NCBI GenBank assembly: GCA_907165065.1
Contig: OU015534.1
Span: 14,267,686 to 14,331,685, forward strand
Length of the DNA stretch: 64,000 bases
From: Caprimulgus europaeus
Taxonomy: Eukaryota > Chordata > Aves > Caprimulgiformes > Caprimulgidae
Direction: 5' to 3'
The notes under the pieces are model-generated. The model searched no databases. It worked only from the letters and a program-made list of their open reading frames with translations, and had not been told where the DNA came from. Positions 1 to 12,301 of the stretch are shown in pieces; position 1 is the stretch's first letter; the number at the start of each line of letters is the position of its first letter. The translations under genes were made by a program, and so were the position numbers.

Positions 1-521
1 GTATTATGCTTTAGACATTGTAAAACTCAGTAGTAGCAGCAAGCTGATATATACTCTCCACCACTATGGTCAAAATCTAGCCTGTATAAAAAGCAAAATA
101 TTTTCTACTATAGCCATGAAAGCATTTACAATAATTGCCTCTTTCTGCTCTTCCCCCACAAATCTATAAAAAACAAGTGCTGCCTCAGGAAAGAGGCCAA
201 ATTAATAAAAATTGCTATCTTCAATTACTTGGAAGGGATAAAACTTATCAGGATGACAATGAAAAACAGACAGATACAACTTTTGATAATGCTTGGATAC
301 TTGGATCTGATCAAGAGTATCTAAGTTGAATGAATAAGTTTTATTACCTGTGTTTGTGAGAAGTCAAGCTGGCTTGGGAACTAGGTATTTTGTGCACACT
401 GACTGTGAAAGATAATCCACAGTGTGGTGTAACAAACACAGTGTGATACATTTATTGTGGGGAAGTATTGGGTTTCCTGTAATAACCATCTGGTAACTTC
501 CATGACTTCACCTTGAAATAA
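1..521. other. AT-rich noncoding stretch
   Basis: No supported gene. A short minus-strand segment (347-401) is flanked by AG and GTAATA signals and is open in one frame. At 55 bp it is too short to separate from chance. Confidence 0.5.
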
Positions 522-543
522 TATATACATATACATACATACA

Positions 544-600
<57 letters not shown>
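522..600. repeat. Compound ACAT/AT microsatellite
   Basis: About eleven ACAT units (roughly 527-571) run directly into an uninterrupted AT dinucleotide tract (about 570-598). The repeated YVCM peptide on the minus strand is only a translation of this repeat. Confidence 0.95.
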
Positions 601-601
<1 letters not shown>

Positions 602-3600
602 ATTCTGGTACTTAAGGAAATGTTTTAAGTAACAGAACCATAGAATGCAGAAAACAGACCATCTTGCACTTTAAACAATGCTGAGATGTATTAAAAGTAA
701 CCATTTTAATGCAAGAGAAAGCAAAAACATTGATACAGGGGAAAAAGCCGTAGATTCAGCTTTTAGTCTACACCATATAGCTGAATGCAAATATATATTG
801 CAGATAATCTGTTAAAATAATCCATTTATGTGGCTGTTGACCTGGATTGAGGGAATGGATAACCTGGTTATTTTTCTTTTCGGTTTGAACTTTAATCATA
901 TTTCAGATTGTTCCTTAATAAGAAATATTTTTTTTTCGGCACTGTTCTCAAAATTAGCTGTGATCAATTTATTTTAAAATGTGAAAAGAACAAAAATTAA
1001 AACTTAGTAATTACACTGTAGAAACTATTTTCTTTAAAAAACTTAGTAGACTTGATTGTATTAAAATAATTGGTATATTTTTCCAGATGTACTACACGAT
1101 TGTACATTTCAGGAAATGGATGTGACAAGCCATTTTGTTGCTTTTTCCTGTGATATAAAATTGTCTGTTTTATCCTTTGCTAAATTAAGAATTCATTCTT
1201 GCATGAGCATACTGTATCAGTAGATAATTAGAGGATGACAGCTGAAAAGGGAGACCCTCCAAAAATGTATTTCATACGATAGATGCAAGGCAGTTTATTT
1301 TATACAAATTATACATGAACACAGAGTGAATAAACTAGTTTGGAAAGCAATTTTAAATTGCCCAATGCATGAAGAAATAACTGGCTTCCTAGTCCTCAGA
1401 AGATTTTTAACTGATATATTCACAAATAACTCCAGCCATATCAGAATGTTCAAAAGTTTTCAAAAGTATTAACTATTAAGTTAATAGTTAATTTGAGACT
1501 AATAGAAAACTGAAGACATTATGTTCATCACATCTGCTATTTTACTTTATTTTTCCTGTATCTAGACAGAATTTTATTTATTTTGCCATATACCTAAGAG
1601 AAGTCTGTTCATTTCTCCTGTCCTTATTCCACTATCCTGTATATCATCAAAGCCAATCTGACTCTTTATGTACGTCTGGGAACATTCATGATGAAAAAAT
1701 GAGAGCTGCTATAAAGATTCTTTAAAGGTTTTGATTTTTTTTTTATTTTATATATGCAACGTGTTCCACATTAATCATAAACTTGCATCTTTAATAAACA
1801 TGATGTTTTAATAAACTAATAAAAATGTTTGAGTTAAATATAGAACATAAAGAATGTGGCATGTATTTAATGATTATTGTTTTGGCCTGTTCAAAAATGT
1901 TTTCTGCAAAATGTAAGAACCATGTTGTAAACTCTTTTGTCTGAGGAGCCTTATTACACTCCGATGATTCCAAAGCATGTATATGATGTGTCTGGGTTGA
2001 TACTTTAGACAATATAAAAATAGGAGCATCATGACTTGCTGAAGTGGGCATTCATTAATTCATGTTAATGTTAGATCTTCAACTGCAATAGCTTAGAGAT
2101 ATCCTTCTAGTGAAGAATCTCTGTTCTTGAACAGAGAAGCAGAGGAAGTCTTTTTTTGTAGCCCAGGCTAAGAAAACCTTCCTCAGACTTGCCTGATATT
2201 CCTAACTATCCTTACTATGAGCTTGGTTTTACTTTAAATCTGTACAAATTTACTGTTATCCATATGCAGCAAGCATCACTGAGGAAAATGGGCAATAGTG
2301 TTATCTTTGGATATTCTAAGCCAATTTCCCAGCTGGTGCAAGTTAAGTTACAGCAGTTATATTAAACGATGCCAATATACACTAATTTAGAATGAGTTCC
2401 TTCATCATTAACATGGGTATTTTAGGAAACCAATTTAGAACCATACATTATGTAGATTCTCTTCTCTACTCATCATCTCCCATCTGATATTTGATTAGGA
2501 TATTGATTTCCTCTTATTAAAAAATAATAATAATCAACAATTCACTTCCTTTTACCCTCTATGTCCTACAGCTGCAGAATTCTACCTGGTTTAGGAAACT
2601 GATTGATTTATAATAAATACATTGATCTTATTTGCCTTTCTCCAAGCTGTATAGCTCCAATTTCTCTGTCCTTAGTTTTTTCCTCCACATAAATTTTTAA
2701 TATTAGCTCTTCCCTACTACTGGCACCATTCTTGTGAGTGCACTCTTCAAAGACTCATCTACTGTTTTTTCAGTGTTTAATTCTTCCAAGTGGCTTTTCA
2801 GCATGGAACAAGACATTAATTCTCATGCTGATCTCAGCAGAAGTCTCGTCTCCCTGCTTGCTGAAGTGCTAAGATAAACAGGTCAATGCAAAGTAGATGT
2901 GAACCATAAGTAGACTTTATGAGACATTCCTGAAAGGGCAGGATTGGTCTAAAATAAAATCTCTGACACACAGCTCAAGGCATCTGTGTTGATAAATTGC
3001 TCTGTAGATCGACTTACTTGGTTGGAAGAGATGTTATGTTACACATCCAGCCAGGTGTTAGTAACTGATGATAATGACAACATCAGAAGAAATGACTGGG
3101 AATTTACTTTATTACAAAAAAACCCATGCAACCCTGTAAAATCAAGGTCGAAGACAAAGAATGAAATTTAAACACTCCATTAGAAAGACAGTCTATATAC
3201 AAAACACCTAATGTTTCAGAACCTTGTGTTTTCAATGCTGATCATCATGATTAAACATTCATATCTCTGCAGCACCTAGAGATCAGCTGGGTTACAATTC
3301 TAGTTGTGGTACAAACTAAGTGACAGTCCCTTGACAGAGACCTAACTAAAGAGCTGTTTCATAGAAATTTCTGAGATTTCAAAATTTGCTTTCACTATGC
3401 ATGGGAACAAAGTGAGATCAAGAGAATGGCACTACATAAAAATGTCCACTGAATATGCATGGAGTTACTGCAGGAAATGGGGGGATCCTAGATGTGATAC
3501 AGTTATTGCCATACCCCTTCTACCCAGTATGGTGATCCTCTCACCCTTTTCTTGCTACTGACTTGTTTTGGATATGCCAGAGTGATGTTCCATCCACCAA

Positions 3601-4020
3601 AACTGATTTATCTAAAGGAAACATTTGACATGGATGAAATGGCATAGTGTTCTAAAATTTAAGCACAGCAGCTCAATTTATCAGAGGTAGATGAAAAAAA
3701 AGAAAAACAAACAAAACAAAACAAAAAACTCCCATAAAACAACCAGACCACAGCAAAATAATCTGGCATATAAAAATGACTTAACATAAAGAAGCTTTAG
3801 AGTTAAGTTACATGAGATGGCAAACACCTTACGGCCCCTGAAGGGGAAAAGCCTTGTTTCCCTTCTGCTCCCAATGTCCTTGCACTTGAAGCTGCCCTTT
3901 TTTGTAATGGTTCTGGTGCTTGTCAGACCCTTCAGAATGAGCTCACTGTTCAGCTAAATGCAATGCAGATCACTAATTCAGTGGAAACCTGCTTGTTCTT
4001 TTGTTACTATACTGCCAAGT
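601..4020. other. AT-rich DNA without a recognisable gene
   Basis: Both strands are broken by frequent stops and no conserved coding block stands out. A/T homopolymers are common, for example around 930, 1735 and 3693-3725. A minus-strand exon-like segment near 3013-3059 has a good AG tract and a GTAAGT donor, but only about 16 codons and no partner exon. Confidence 0.5.
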
Positions 4021-4029
4021 AGCAGAATG

Positions 4030-5100
4030 GAGTGACTGCAGGGAGGTCAGACAATTGACACTGAGGAGTGTGGAAGGGGAACACCAGAGTGGACAATGCA
4101 CTCCTGCTTCAGTGGCGGAAAGTTATTAGGGATATCTTGCACAGCTTGATCCATATTCGAGGTCACTATGGGTTCCACAAGCAGATGCTGGTACAGCTAT
4201 AAGAGAAAGACACTGATGTCTTATACGAGGCATTTTTACACAATTTTGAAATCAACGATTATATTAACTGTGAGTATGCTTTCCTTGATCTGGTAAGACT
4301 TAAGATGATAGAAAACACTTATTTAAAGAATTCAGCATCTGGATCCCAATTTTATCACTTGGAAACATTATCAATGAAAACTGTAAGACAGATCTAAGGC
4401 CAGAGAGTCAGCTGGTGCAACTCAATGCTGTATTACTTCCTGATCCAGAGCATATAAAATAAAGAAAAATAAGATACAGAAGTTCAGCAAAATGAACCAA
4501 ACTAAGATGCTTGAATCTCAAAATGTTTTCATGAAGTATTTTGATGAGAAACTAATGTACAGGATTATTAACTTCTGGAAGGGAATGAAAGTCAGATGAC
4601 TGTGTTCCTGACCATACTTCAGAATTATTTTAAGCAATCATGGTGCATGTTCACAAAGGATGTCTCCTAGGGGCACATAAAAGGTGACTTGGGTTTGATT
4701 TCCTTTTCTAAAGTTCTCCTGCATGATTTCAGCAAAGCAAAGACATGTTAAGAGGAGAAGAGGCTTAGAGAAGGCTAGGAAGGCAAGGATATAAGGTACA
4801 GCTGGATTAGCATTGAATGTTATCCAGAAGGCCAATATAAATCCAGAATTTTCTGTCACACATGAAAAAAGGAGTTCAGCTTTCTCCAGATGAGCTCTGC
4901 ACATAACTTAACGACCACATTGTCAGCAGAAGTGGAATTGTCAATATCTGTCTAAAGTAGATCAGATCTACAACAGTGACAATGTCCTTTTCACGATTTA
5001 ATCTTAAAGGGGATGACAACAATATAGCCAAGACTGTTCCATTAGAGTGTAATCAAAACCTGTGGATAACAAGGAAAAACAACTGTCTTCTTTAGGATGA
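4030..5100 (+). pseudogene. Decayed coding-like block, identity unknown
   Basis: From about 4066 the plus strand can be read for roughly 110 codons as protein-like sequence with one internal TAA, including GHYGFHKQMLVQL and then TDVLYEAFLHNFEINDYIN. Further coding-like pieces follow in shifted frames, for example VQLSPDELCT and LNDHIVSRSGIVNICL around 4870-4960, separated by stops and frame changes. This is the pattern of a disabled coding sequence with no introns apparent inside it, so a processed pseudogene or an old mobile-element gene are the two natural readings. I do not recognise the parent. No poly(A) tail or target-site duplication was identified. The frames were read by eye and the extent is approximate. 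Confidence 0.33.
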
Positions 5101-7942
5101 ACAAACAGGTTATAAAAAGCTTGGAGTGAAGCTGTGAGATCTGCTGAGAGTGGGTACCAAGAAACGAGGTGTTTTATTCAAGGATAGAAAAAAAAATCAC
5201 CTTTATGGATCTTCTGGTATTTTTTGTTGGCCAGCTGCAGGGAACAGTGACAAAACTGCTACAGTTTTGAGTATCTCCCAAGGGTAGAGGACAATAGCTG
5301 GAGAAGTGTCTCAAGAGTACAGCTTTCTTCATGTGAAGGATTCATTATTATACAAAGATGTGTAATATAATCAACTTACCATTTGTTCAGGTGAAATGCT
5401 AGACTAGTCCATGAATTTTATCTATGTTAAAATGCTACATTCCAGACAGTTCATATGGTTTCTTACAATAAAAAGTTGTTATATTCTTCCTATGTACAAA
5501 GTTAAATAATTCAGTATTATGACTTTGCCAAGTGTAGAAAGTAACTTTTCAGAAGTATTTTGCTGTGCTGGGGCCTAACTTTTCTGTAGCAAAATATCTG
5601 AAGCTAAACTTATACAGCCATGTACATATGGAGAAAAAATACATACATCAGAAGAGAGGGAAGGGGGTTATGTTTATCATATTTCAAGCCCTACTTCAGG
5701 AAACATCTAAAATTTGGGAAGACATTTCTAATTTTTTTAAATCCCACTGAAGTCAATGGAACTCTTCAGTATATAGTAACTGCTTTTGTCAATAAGGAAA
5801 TGTTTTCCCAATGCATTTTCCTAACTAAGAACAGTAAATTTTGCAGAGTTACTATGTCATATTATTTAATTTTGATAGAAAGTTTACTATCCTTGCTATA
5901 AAATGCTGTATTTTTTGACAATATGACATTACAATGTGAATTAAGTACGTGCTTAATGGTTTTCCTAAAGAACAATTATTCCTCATTCCAGAAGAATGAG
6001 AGTCAGTATGACTTCTGGTTTGTGTTTGCCCAATCCACAAATGAGACTTTGAAGTATGAGATGCCAAGTTGAATTGCAGATTTGAATTTCAGGATTGGTA
6101 TCAAGATTTGAACAAATTTGGGATGGAAAGTTTTAAACATTTTAAAAGTCCATGATGACACTCTTCATAGTAGATTCACAAGAATGATGGCACAGAGGAA
6201 CGAGCTTTCTTAACAAGAAAGAGGTAAAAATTTAGTGTGGGTAACTGAGTATAAGGTAGGTCACATGGCAGTATTCTCTCAGTACTAGAAAGTTTAGAGC
6301 ATCAGTTAAGGAAGACAAGCTTTCAGATCCTGAGAACACCACAACTGAAATTTAAACACAAACAAAAAAAGAAGGTAAAAAAAAAGTCTAGAAATGAAAT
6401 TACGAATGAAGGAATTGAGATGCCCAGCACTTCAGAAATATAAAATTGTATTCTCAGAGAAATTAAGACAGAGGAGAAAACTTAAATGTTTTATCCCCAA
6501 ACTTCTTATCCTGAGATGAATTATCATGTAGAAATGTGATCATTTTTCCTCATGATTTTCCTGCAGATGAGATTTTAGATTCTCCCAGAGCAATTTGAAT
6601 CAAAGAGTTTATACTGAATATTCTTTAATATATTGGTTCTGAATCACATCATTATATTCTATGGGCTATCTCACAGTTATCATGAAATAGCACACTTACG
6701 TAAACATTCAATGTAGTTCTTTATTAATTCTCAATATAGTCCTCCATGATTTCTAGTAATGTTTCTAGCATTTGATGTTGTCTGCGCTATTTCAAAAATT
6801 CACTCCATAAACTGGATCTTCACTTCAAGTTGCTGTTTCACTTAGGAAATTATGAAAACATGACTCTGTTACCACTTACAGGTGCACTGACACATACATA
6901 CATGCACACGTACACACAGAAATATTGTAAAGAATATATTTTGGGTCAGTGAGTATATGGGAGTCAGATGTTTTTAGCAGAAAGTGAATGTCTCGGAAAT
7001 GCAGAGCTCTCATGCTGTTCTGGTTGTAATAATCATAGGGTCTTCAGCTGATAACAGAAATGTCGGAAAAGAAAAAAAAACCTGGGAACTTCTGATCAAA
7101 CAAACAAACAAAAACATTTAAAAATTGCTGCAACTGAGGATGGCATGTCTGTTCAACCTGTTATGGCTCCAAGCCCAGTGCTTTTGCTCATCATCATAAT
7201 ATTCTTTAACTTTCTTAGATCCAAACCTCTTGTATATTGATGTAGAAGATAGTATTTGTTAACGTTTGCATCTAGTGCAATGTGTCAGCAGAAATATCTT
7301 TGTCACTAGAGGGCACCCATCATCTTCTAGAGAGCCAAGAGAGCTTGTCATGGAAATCAAGTTCTGACTGCAGTTGCAGAAGACATGATTCTGGATCAGT
7401 GTGCTGTGTCTCAGCTGTACTATTTTTCAATAGAAGTAATTAGCAGCGTTCCGGGTTTTTGTCTAGGGATCAAATTATGGCTGGCTGTTTCAAAGGCAGA
7501 ATATGAAGACTTGTCAGAGTGGACCGAACAATGGCTTTAAGAATCAAAATTTGGAGGTTACTGATGCTTTAGAGACAAAAAAATCCTCCTACTTTTTCCA
7601 GTGAAGAAAATTTCAGAGCAGGCTGATAGAATGGGAATACCAAATATGGCCACAATGCTACTGGAAGCTCAATCCAATCTTACTTCTCCTTCATGATGGA
7701 CAAATGGAGAACCATGTGTGTGTCCGCTCTGTTTGCTGAAAAGTGCCTTTTGCTGACTATGGGTGGGCCTAAGTTGGTGGCTGAGGCAAAGAAATTCTGA
7801 AGTTCAGCTCTGAGACACTCATACACTGTCTGATATCCAGCATCAGGACAGAGGTTCATCTTGTCCCTCACTGAAAAACTGATGATGAATTTGAGGTGAA
7901 CAAAGCTCTGTAAACAAACAAGCACACAAGTTTGCCTCTTAC
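5101..7942. other. Noncoding AT-rich DNA
   Basis: No gene can be supported. Near 5744-5770 there is a CACTGAAGTCAATGGAA phrase typical of old amniote interspersed repeats. The 7680-7942 part carries an open minus-strand frame continuous with the exon-like segment at 7943-7991; it has no confirmed splice partner and is treated as unexplained. Confidence 0.45.
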
Positions 7943-7991
7943 CCCAAGCCTCACTGCAGCCAACTTCTGAGGTTTGACGGATACAAAAATC
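7943..7991 (-). CDS. Candidate internal exon (weak)
   Basis: This 49-bp segment is bounded on the minus strand by a fair acceptor (CTCTCTGCTAGTTATGCAG) and a GTAAGA donor. It is open in phase 0, reading DFCIRQTSEVGCSEAWG, which fits the phase-0 end of the stronger candidate exon at 8320-8478. The frame also stays open beyond the donor to 7680, so the boundary is not certain. A second AG only about 40 bp downstream would leave an intron too short to splice. Function unknown. It may be the downstream end of the minus-strand locus or a chance ORF. Confidence 0.22.
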
Positions 7992-8319
7992 CTGCATAAC
8001 TAGCAGAGAGTTCTCATGACCTTCGTTCTTTTCAAAATATATTTCCTTTAGTGTGTCTATGACAAAACAATTCTCAGTTTATCATGTACCTGATGCAAAT
8101 ATATAATTAAGGATTAAAAAAAAAGGTATTTTATTGGAAATCTATACTTATAGCTCTCTGCCTTTGTACTACTGAAATTTTTTTACATTATAATAATTTG
8201 GCTAGGTATTAAATAATTTTACTGCTATCTGCCACACCAGGCTGCTCACGTTCCATCCCAGATGCACAAGTATGTGCATGAACAACAGAGGACTTGACAA
8301 GATAAACAATAAGACATAC
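7992..8319. other. Putative intron between weak minus-strand exons
   Basis: AT-rich, with no feature beyond the candidate donor (GTATGT, 8314-8319) and acceptor at its ends. Confidence 0.3.
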
Positions 8320-8478
8320 CCGTGAGTTAGAGACCAAAATCTGCTTTAAATTCTCATTAAGATAAACTTCTGAAAACCTAATATATACATCACTTTTTAT
8401 GCCCAGTAATAAGAAAGGCTTGAAATGTTCAGATCTTGTGAAAGAAGGATAAAGCCTATTTAAAATGAGTAAAGTGGG
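8320..8478 (-). CDS. Candidate internal exon, 53 codons, unknown protein
   Basis: On the minus strand a long pyrimidine tract ending in TTTTTTCAG is followed by exactly 53 open codons and a strong CGG|GTATGT donor, so the exon would be phase 0 at both ends. The peptide begins PTLLILNRLYPSFTRSEHF and later reads SDVYIRFSEVYLNENLK. The other two frames are closed within a few codons, which favours real coding over a random open stretch. It lies 3.1 kb downstream of the last exon in the better-supported part of the minus-strand locus. A phase-compatible join to that exon was not found, so it may belong to the same gene or a separate one. No family recognised. Confidence 0.38.
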
Positions 8479-11400
8479 CTGAAAAAAAAAAAAAAGAAAA
8501 TTAGCATATTGTGTACATCTGCACATATAAGAAAAATGCCTACAAAGATCGTGATCCCATGTGTTAGCTTTTTTTCTTAATTCAGACAAAGAACAAAGTG
8601 GAGTACATCATACTGAAAAGAAATGCTAAAATTGTTGGACTTGGAAAGGGTGGGAGGTAACACTTGCAGAAGAAGACATAGTATTAGTTTTTGTGTTCTT
8701 GCCAGTGTATTAATCAGCAAGTAATAAGCATTCCATATGGGTGGAAATGGGGAGGGAGAGGTAATTTTTCACCCTGCTCACATTTTGAATTTCCTGTCCT
8801 TAATATGCAGCTACCCTGAGACATAGCGATAGCTGGCATTCAGACACCTTTGCAATTCTGTAGGGTAGTAGAAGAATAAAGGTGGCCACACCGGAAATAA
8901 TAACAATTTTCCCTGTGTAGGACTATATAAACTTCATCAGGGCCTTGACTCCTCAGTCTGTTTCCAGCCTTCCCTCAAGAAGCAGCCCTATCTCCAAAGG
9001 AAAAAGCCTTTGCTGTTCACCTATGGTGGCACGTGCCTTCCAGAGCAGTCAGGGCTTGATCTCTGGTGGGAGGATAGGTATATGTTTCCTTTTGGCATTT
9101 TTGTGAAAGCCTCATATTACTCCATATCTGCACAAGCAGCTTTCTTCTGGGAGTCTGGAGAGAAGTCCCAGCACCAGTGTGGCACACAGCCATGTATATT
9201 CTTTCACTTCTTTTAGGAGGGACAGAGCCCTTCCCTCCTACCTAGGCAGAGTTCCTCTAAGCCAAATCCTGATGTTAATTCCTGACACACTCCAAAGTCC
9301 TGGAAAAGAGCAGAGAAATACTTCAAGGCCAATAACCAGTAATTCAAAGGAAGAGTTATTTCAAGGGCTTGGAGAATACTGCAGGAGTGAAGGGTGAAGT
9401 CCTACTGTCTTAAAAGAAAAACACAAAGCAAGCATGATCACTTGATAAATAATTTAACTGACAAGAATGTGAAATAATTTTTTTTTATATTGTCTCTAGT
9501 GTTATGAAGTGGGTTCCAGCATTGAAAGGTTCCTTCCTGATTAGAAAAAAACACTTAGTCAAAAATACAAAGAAACAAAAATGTCTTTCTTTGGGAGCAA
9601 GGGGAAAAGGTTTCACATTCATTTTTACCATTGCAGGAAAACAAGCATTTTTAGGTTCCATGGCATAATATGATATGTACTCTTTTATTCTTTTTTTATT
9701 GATATATTATTTAAACATTTTTATTATTCTAGAGTTCCACATGTATCTTCTCACACACTGAAAGCTCAACACTTAATGCATAATATAAAAGCACGAAAAA
9801 ACATGCTTGAGGTTTTTATTTTTTAATGTAAATCAAGTCTCACACGCAATAACAAAAAGCAGGGTTACAAAGTTATTGCATTTTCTATCCAACTGTCACT
9901 TTAAAAATAATTGAGAGAGCTATTTTCTATCTATAATAAGGAAAGATGAGCAATTCACAATAATTTCTGTATTAAATCTTTAATTTTTTTTTTTATTTCC
10001 GTGTTGCCTAGGTTAAAAGAAAAACAAACAAACAAAAATGTAAAATAGTTATTGTTATGTCCAGACGTTTAATGACATTTTGTTCTGGCTTCTAACAGAA
10101 GAATGTGCTTAAAAATCAGATTTTAAAGTGAAGGAACAACCAATGTGTGCTTTATTACATCACCATAATGACTTTTTAGTCTGTCTTTAATCCTTCCATT
10201 CAACCAATAAAGTAATTCAAACAAAGAAAAACCCTTCAGTATGAGCCTCTATTGGTTTCAAAACCATGTGACACACTAGACTGGCACCAAAATATGAACT
10301 AGAGGCTTGTGATAAATTCACAAGATCAATGAAGTACATTTAAAATGCATTTCATAAAATTTAATTTACATAGAGATGGGGAAAAGCTTTCCATAAACCC
10401 TTTGGCTGGTGCAAAAGTGCAATACATTCCTGCTTGTCTGTTATGTAAATGAACCTTTCTATATATTTTTAGTAGTTACAGATTAGATACAGCTGTCTGT
10501 TCTATTTGTATCTTTTTGTGGTCCCAGAGACATTATCAGATTGTTAGTAAATACCTTGCCTTCTTTGTAGAGATAGAGAGAAGGATAACACTGTAAATTA
10601 CATGAACATTTCGGCTAAATATTTGTAAGTCAGTTCATTGTGGGATTTTATGTGCAACAATTGCTGCCTTTGAAAATAATCACCTTATCTTAAGGTGACA
10701 AGCTTTAAGACTGACATTTGATTGTAAATTAAAGCATGTATGGAGATTGTTTCAAGATGTTTGGGGTCTTGTTTTGTTCCAAATGGTCAAATGTTTTCCA
10801 TGTTGAATGTGACAAGCAACTGAAGTGCACTTAGTTTTGAAGTAAGAATATTTTTTAATTAATTTTCAATTATATGTACATATAAATATGTGTAGAGTCA
10901 CTATTGGTACAACTACAATAGGAAAGCAAACTCTTGAGACAGAATGAATATATAATTTCACATAAAGGGCAAAGATAGCATGATGCTGGCTTAGCTTGGT
11001 GGTTTTGGCAGTATCCTAGTGTAATGCTTGATTCTGGGTCAGTTATAGGAAAAAATGTTTTGTTATTAATATATGCATGATAAAAACTAATCATGCTTTT
11101 GACAGTCAAAGAATCAAAAGTTCTTAGTTAACAAAGTCTTCAAAATGTATGTGTGTCATGAATCTCATATTGTTACATTAATTTTAAAAGAAATCTTAGA
11201 GATACAACCTTTGTCAAGTGGAGTGTTGTACTTACTCTCACATACTATGACTAGCTATACAGCTAAATAGGCACTGCTTTGCATTGTCATATAGATTTAT
11301 TTGGTTTTTCAAGTGGTCAGCATTTTTGTGGTAACATTAATAGTTATTACAGATTTAAATGGGCACTCTGTGTCTGTAACTGATTGACAAGATCAATAAT

Positions 11401-11612
11401 TTTAAGATCAAATACTAACAGCAGTCTGTTTTTTCTTTAATCACCGTCTTTTTGTTTTATAACCATGCCTACAGCAAGATCCTGTTTTCTGTATGTAGAC
11501 AGAGCTTCCTGCTGTGTGCTGTCGAAAGAATGAGAAGACAAGATGGAGAATCAATTTAAGAAAAAAGCTTTAGTTGACAAAGCTTTGCTGTAGATCAATG
11601 GAGTCTAGCTAG
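8479..11612. other. Noncoding AT-rich DNA
   Basis: No supported exon on either strand. The short ORFs here (for example 9010-9397 plus, 10870-11109 minus) lack splice signals and protein-like composition. Several A/T homopolymer runs occur. Confidence 0.45.
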
Positions 11613-11701
11613 TTAAAATATCTTTGGTAGCAGAGATTTTAAAATCACGGACTTAGACATAATCAGTTTGGTCTTCCCTATTCCATTCATACAGTATTCT
11701 G
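11613..11701 (-). CDS. Candidate last coding exon of the minus-strand locus
   Basis: The acceptor is excellent (TTTGTTTTTATTTTCATCTAG on the minus strand). The exon needs a 2-nt start to use its longest open frame, which is exactly the phase left by the 12005-12156 exon. That frame reads EYCMNGIGKTKLIMSKSVI and ends at TAA 11613-11615. The other two frames close after 5 and 16 codons. The intron before it is about 300 bp. A NAG-NAG acceptor (CTAGCAG) could shift the start by one codon without changing frame. It would be the C-terminus if the locus ends here. Doubt remains because the upstream exon meets a stop just before its donor. Confidence 0.4.
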
Positions 11702-12004
11702 CTAGATGAAAATAAAAACAAACTTGTAGGCAAATATCATTATTGTTTTGACAGCTGAATGTATTTTGGCTTAGTTTTAAAACAATCAAAACAGCTTTAA
11801 AATATATTTCCTTCATATACAGAAAATCTAGACCTTTATTAGATCTGTTCTTTTAAAAGAGACAGTATTTACTTAAGAGAGAGCTTGATCCTTACAGTAG
11901 ACAAGGCAACACATTTACCCATGGAGAGATCTGATAGCATACAATTCACAACTTGATACTTAGGGGATTTTTTTCATTGACTCATTTAGTCTTTTATCAC
12001 TTAC

Positions 12005-12156
12005 TTGTTTAAACTGGTTTCACAGCAAACACAGGACGTGTAGAAACTGATACAAAGCACATGTCTTTGCCAGCAGATTTATCCATATATCTGATATTTA
12101 TATAATTGGGTTTCACTAAATTTGCATACCAGCTGTAATTAGTTGTTTCAAAATTC
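12005..12156 (-). CDS. Exon of minus-strand locus, in-frame TAA near its end
   Basis: Acceptor CACTCTATTCTATCAG and a GTAAGT donor (11999-12004) bound 152 bp. The first base completes an AGG codon with the 12241-12301 exon. The frame then reads NFETTNYSWYANLVKPNYI and on to CFVSVSTRPVFAVKPV, followed by TAA at 12009-12011, four bases before the donor. If spliced, the exon would end in phase 1, which the next exon needs; if not, this TAA is the true end. An N-Y-S sequon and a cysteine suit an extracellular protein. A faint similarity of the STRP stretch to a secreted beta-sandwich/FN3 protein (NDNF) was noticed by eye and is not reliable. Confidence 0.45.
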
Positions 12157-12240
12157 CTGATAGAATAGAGTGAAAATATTATGAAACTTTTTTTCTTCAA
12201 TACACATTTAGCATTATTTAGAATCAATCTAACCACTTAC

Positions 12241-12301
12241 CTGTAGGCTGTTAACTCATTCTTGGTTGCAAGAAAGTCACAAAACATTTCAGCTCTATCA
12301 C
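12241..12301 (-). CDS. 61-bp internal exon of minus-strand locus
   Basis: The acceptor ATTTATGTTTAG and a textbook CTACAG|GTAAGTGG donor enclose 61 bp. Only one of three frames is open. It starts with 2 nt of a split codon, reads DRAEMFCDFLATKNELTAY, and ends with AG of a split codon completed by the next exon 84 bp downstream. The phase demanded at its start (1) is what the 14452-14518 exon supplies. The very short following intron resembles those around 16.3-16.9 kb. Product unknown. Confidence 0.48.

Noticed and set aside
381..572. Minus-strand ORF with repeated MYVC
   Set aside because: Translation of the ACAT microsatellite.
4638..4904. 88-codon hydrophobic minus-strand ORF
   Set aside because: Antisense to the decayed coding-like block and biased toward leucine and phenylalanine as expected of a shadow frame.
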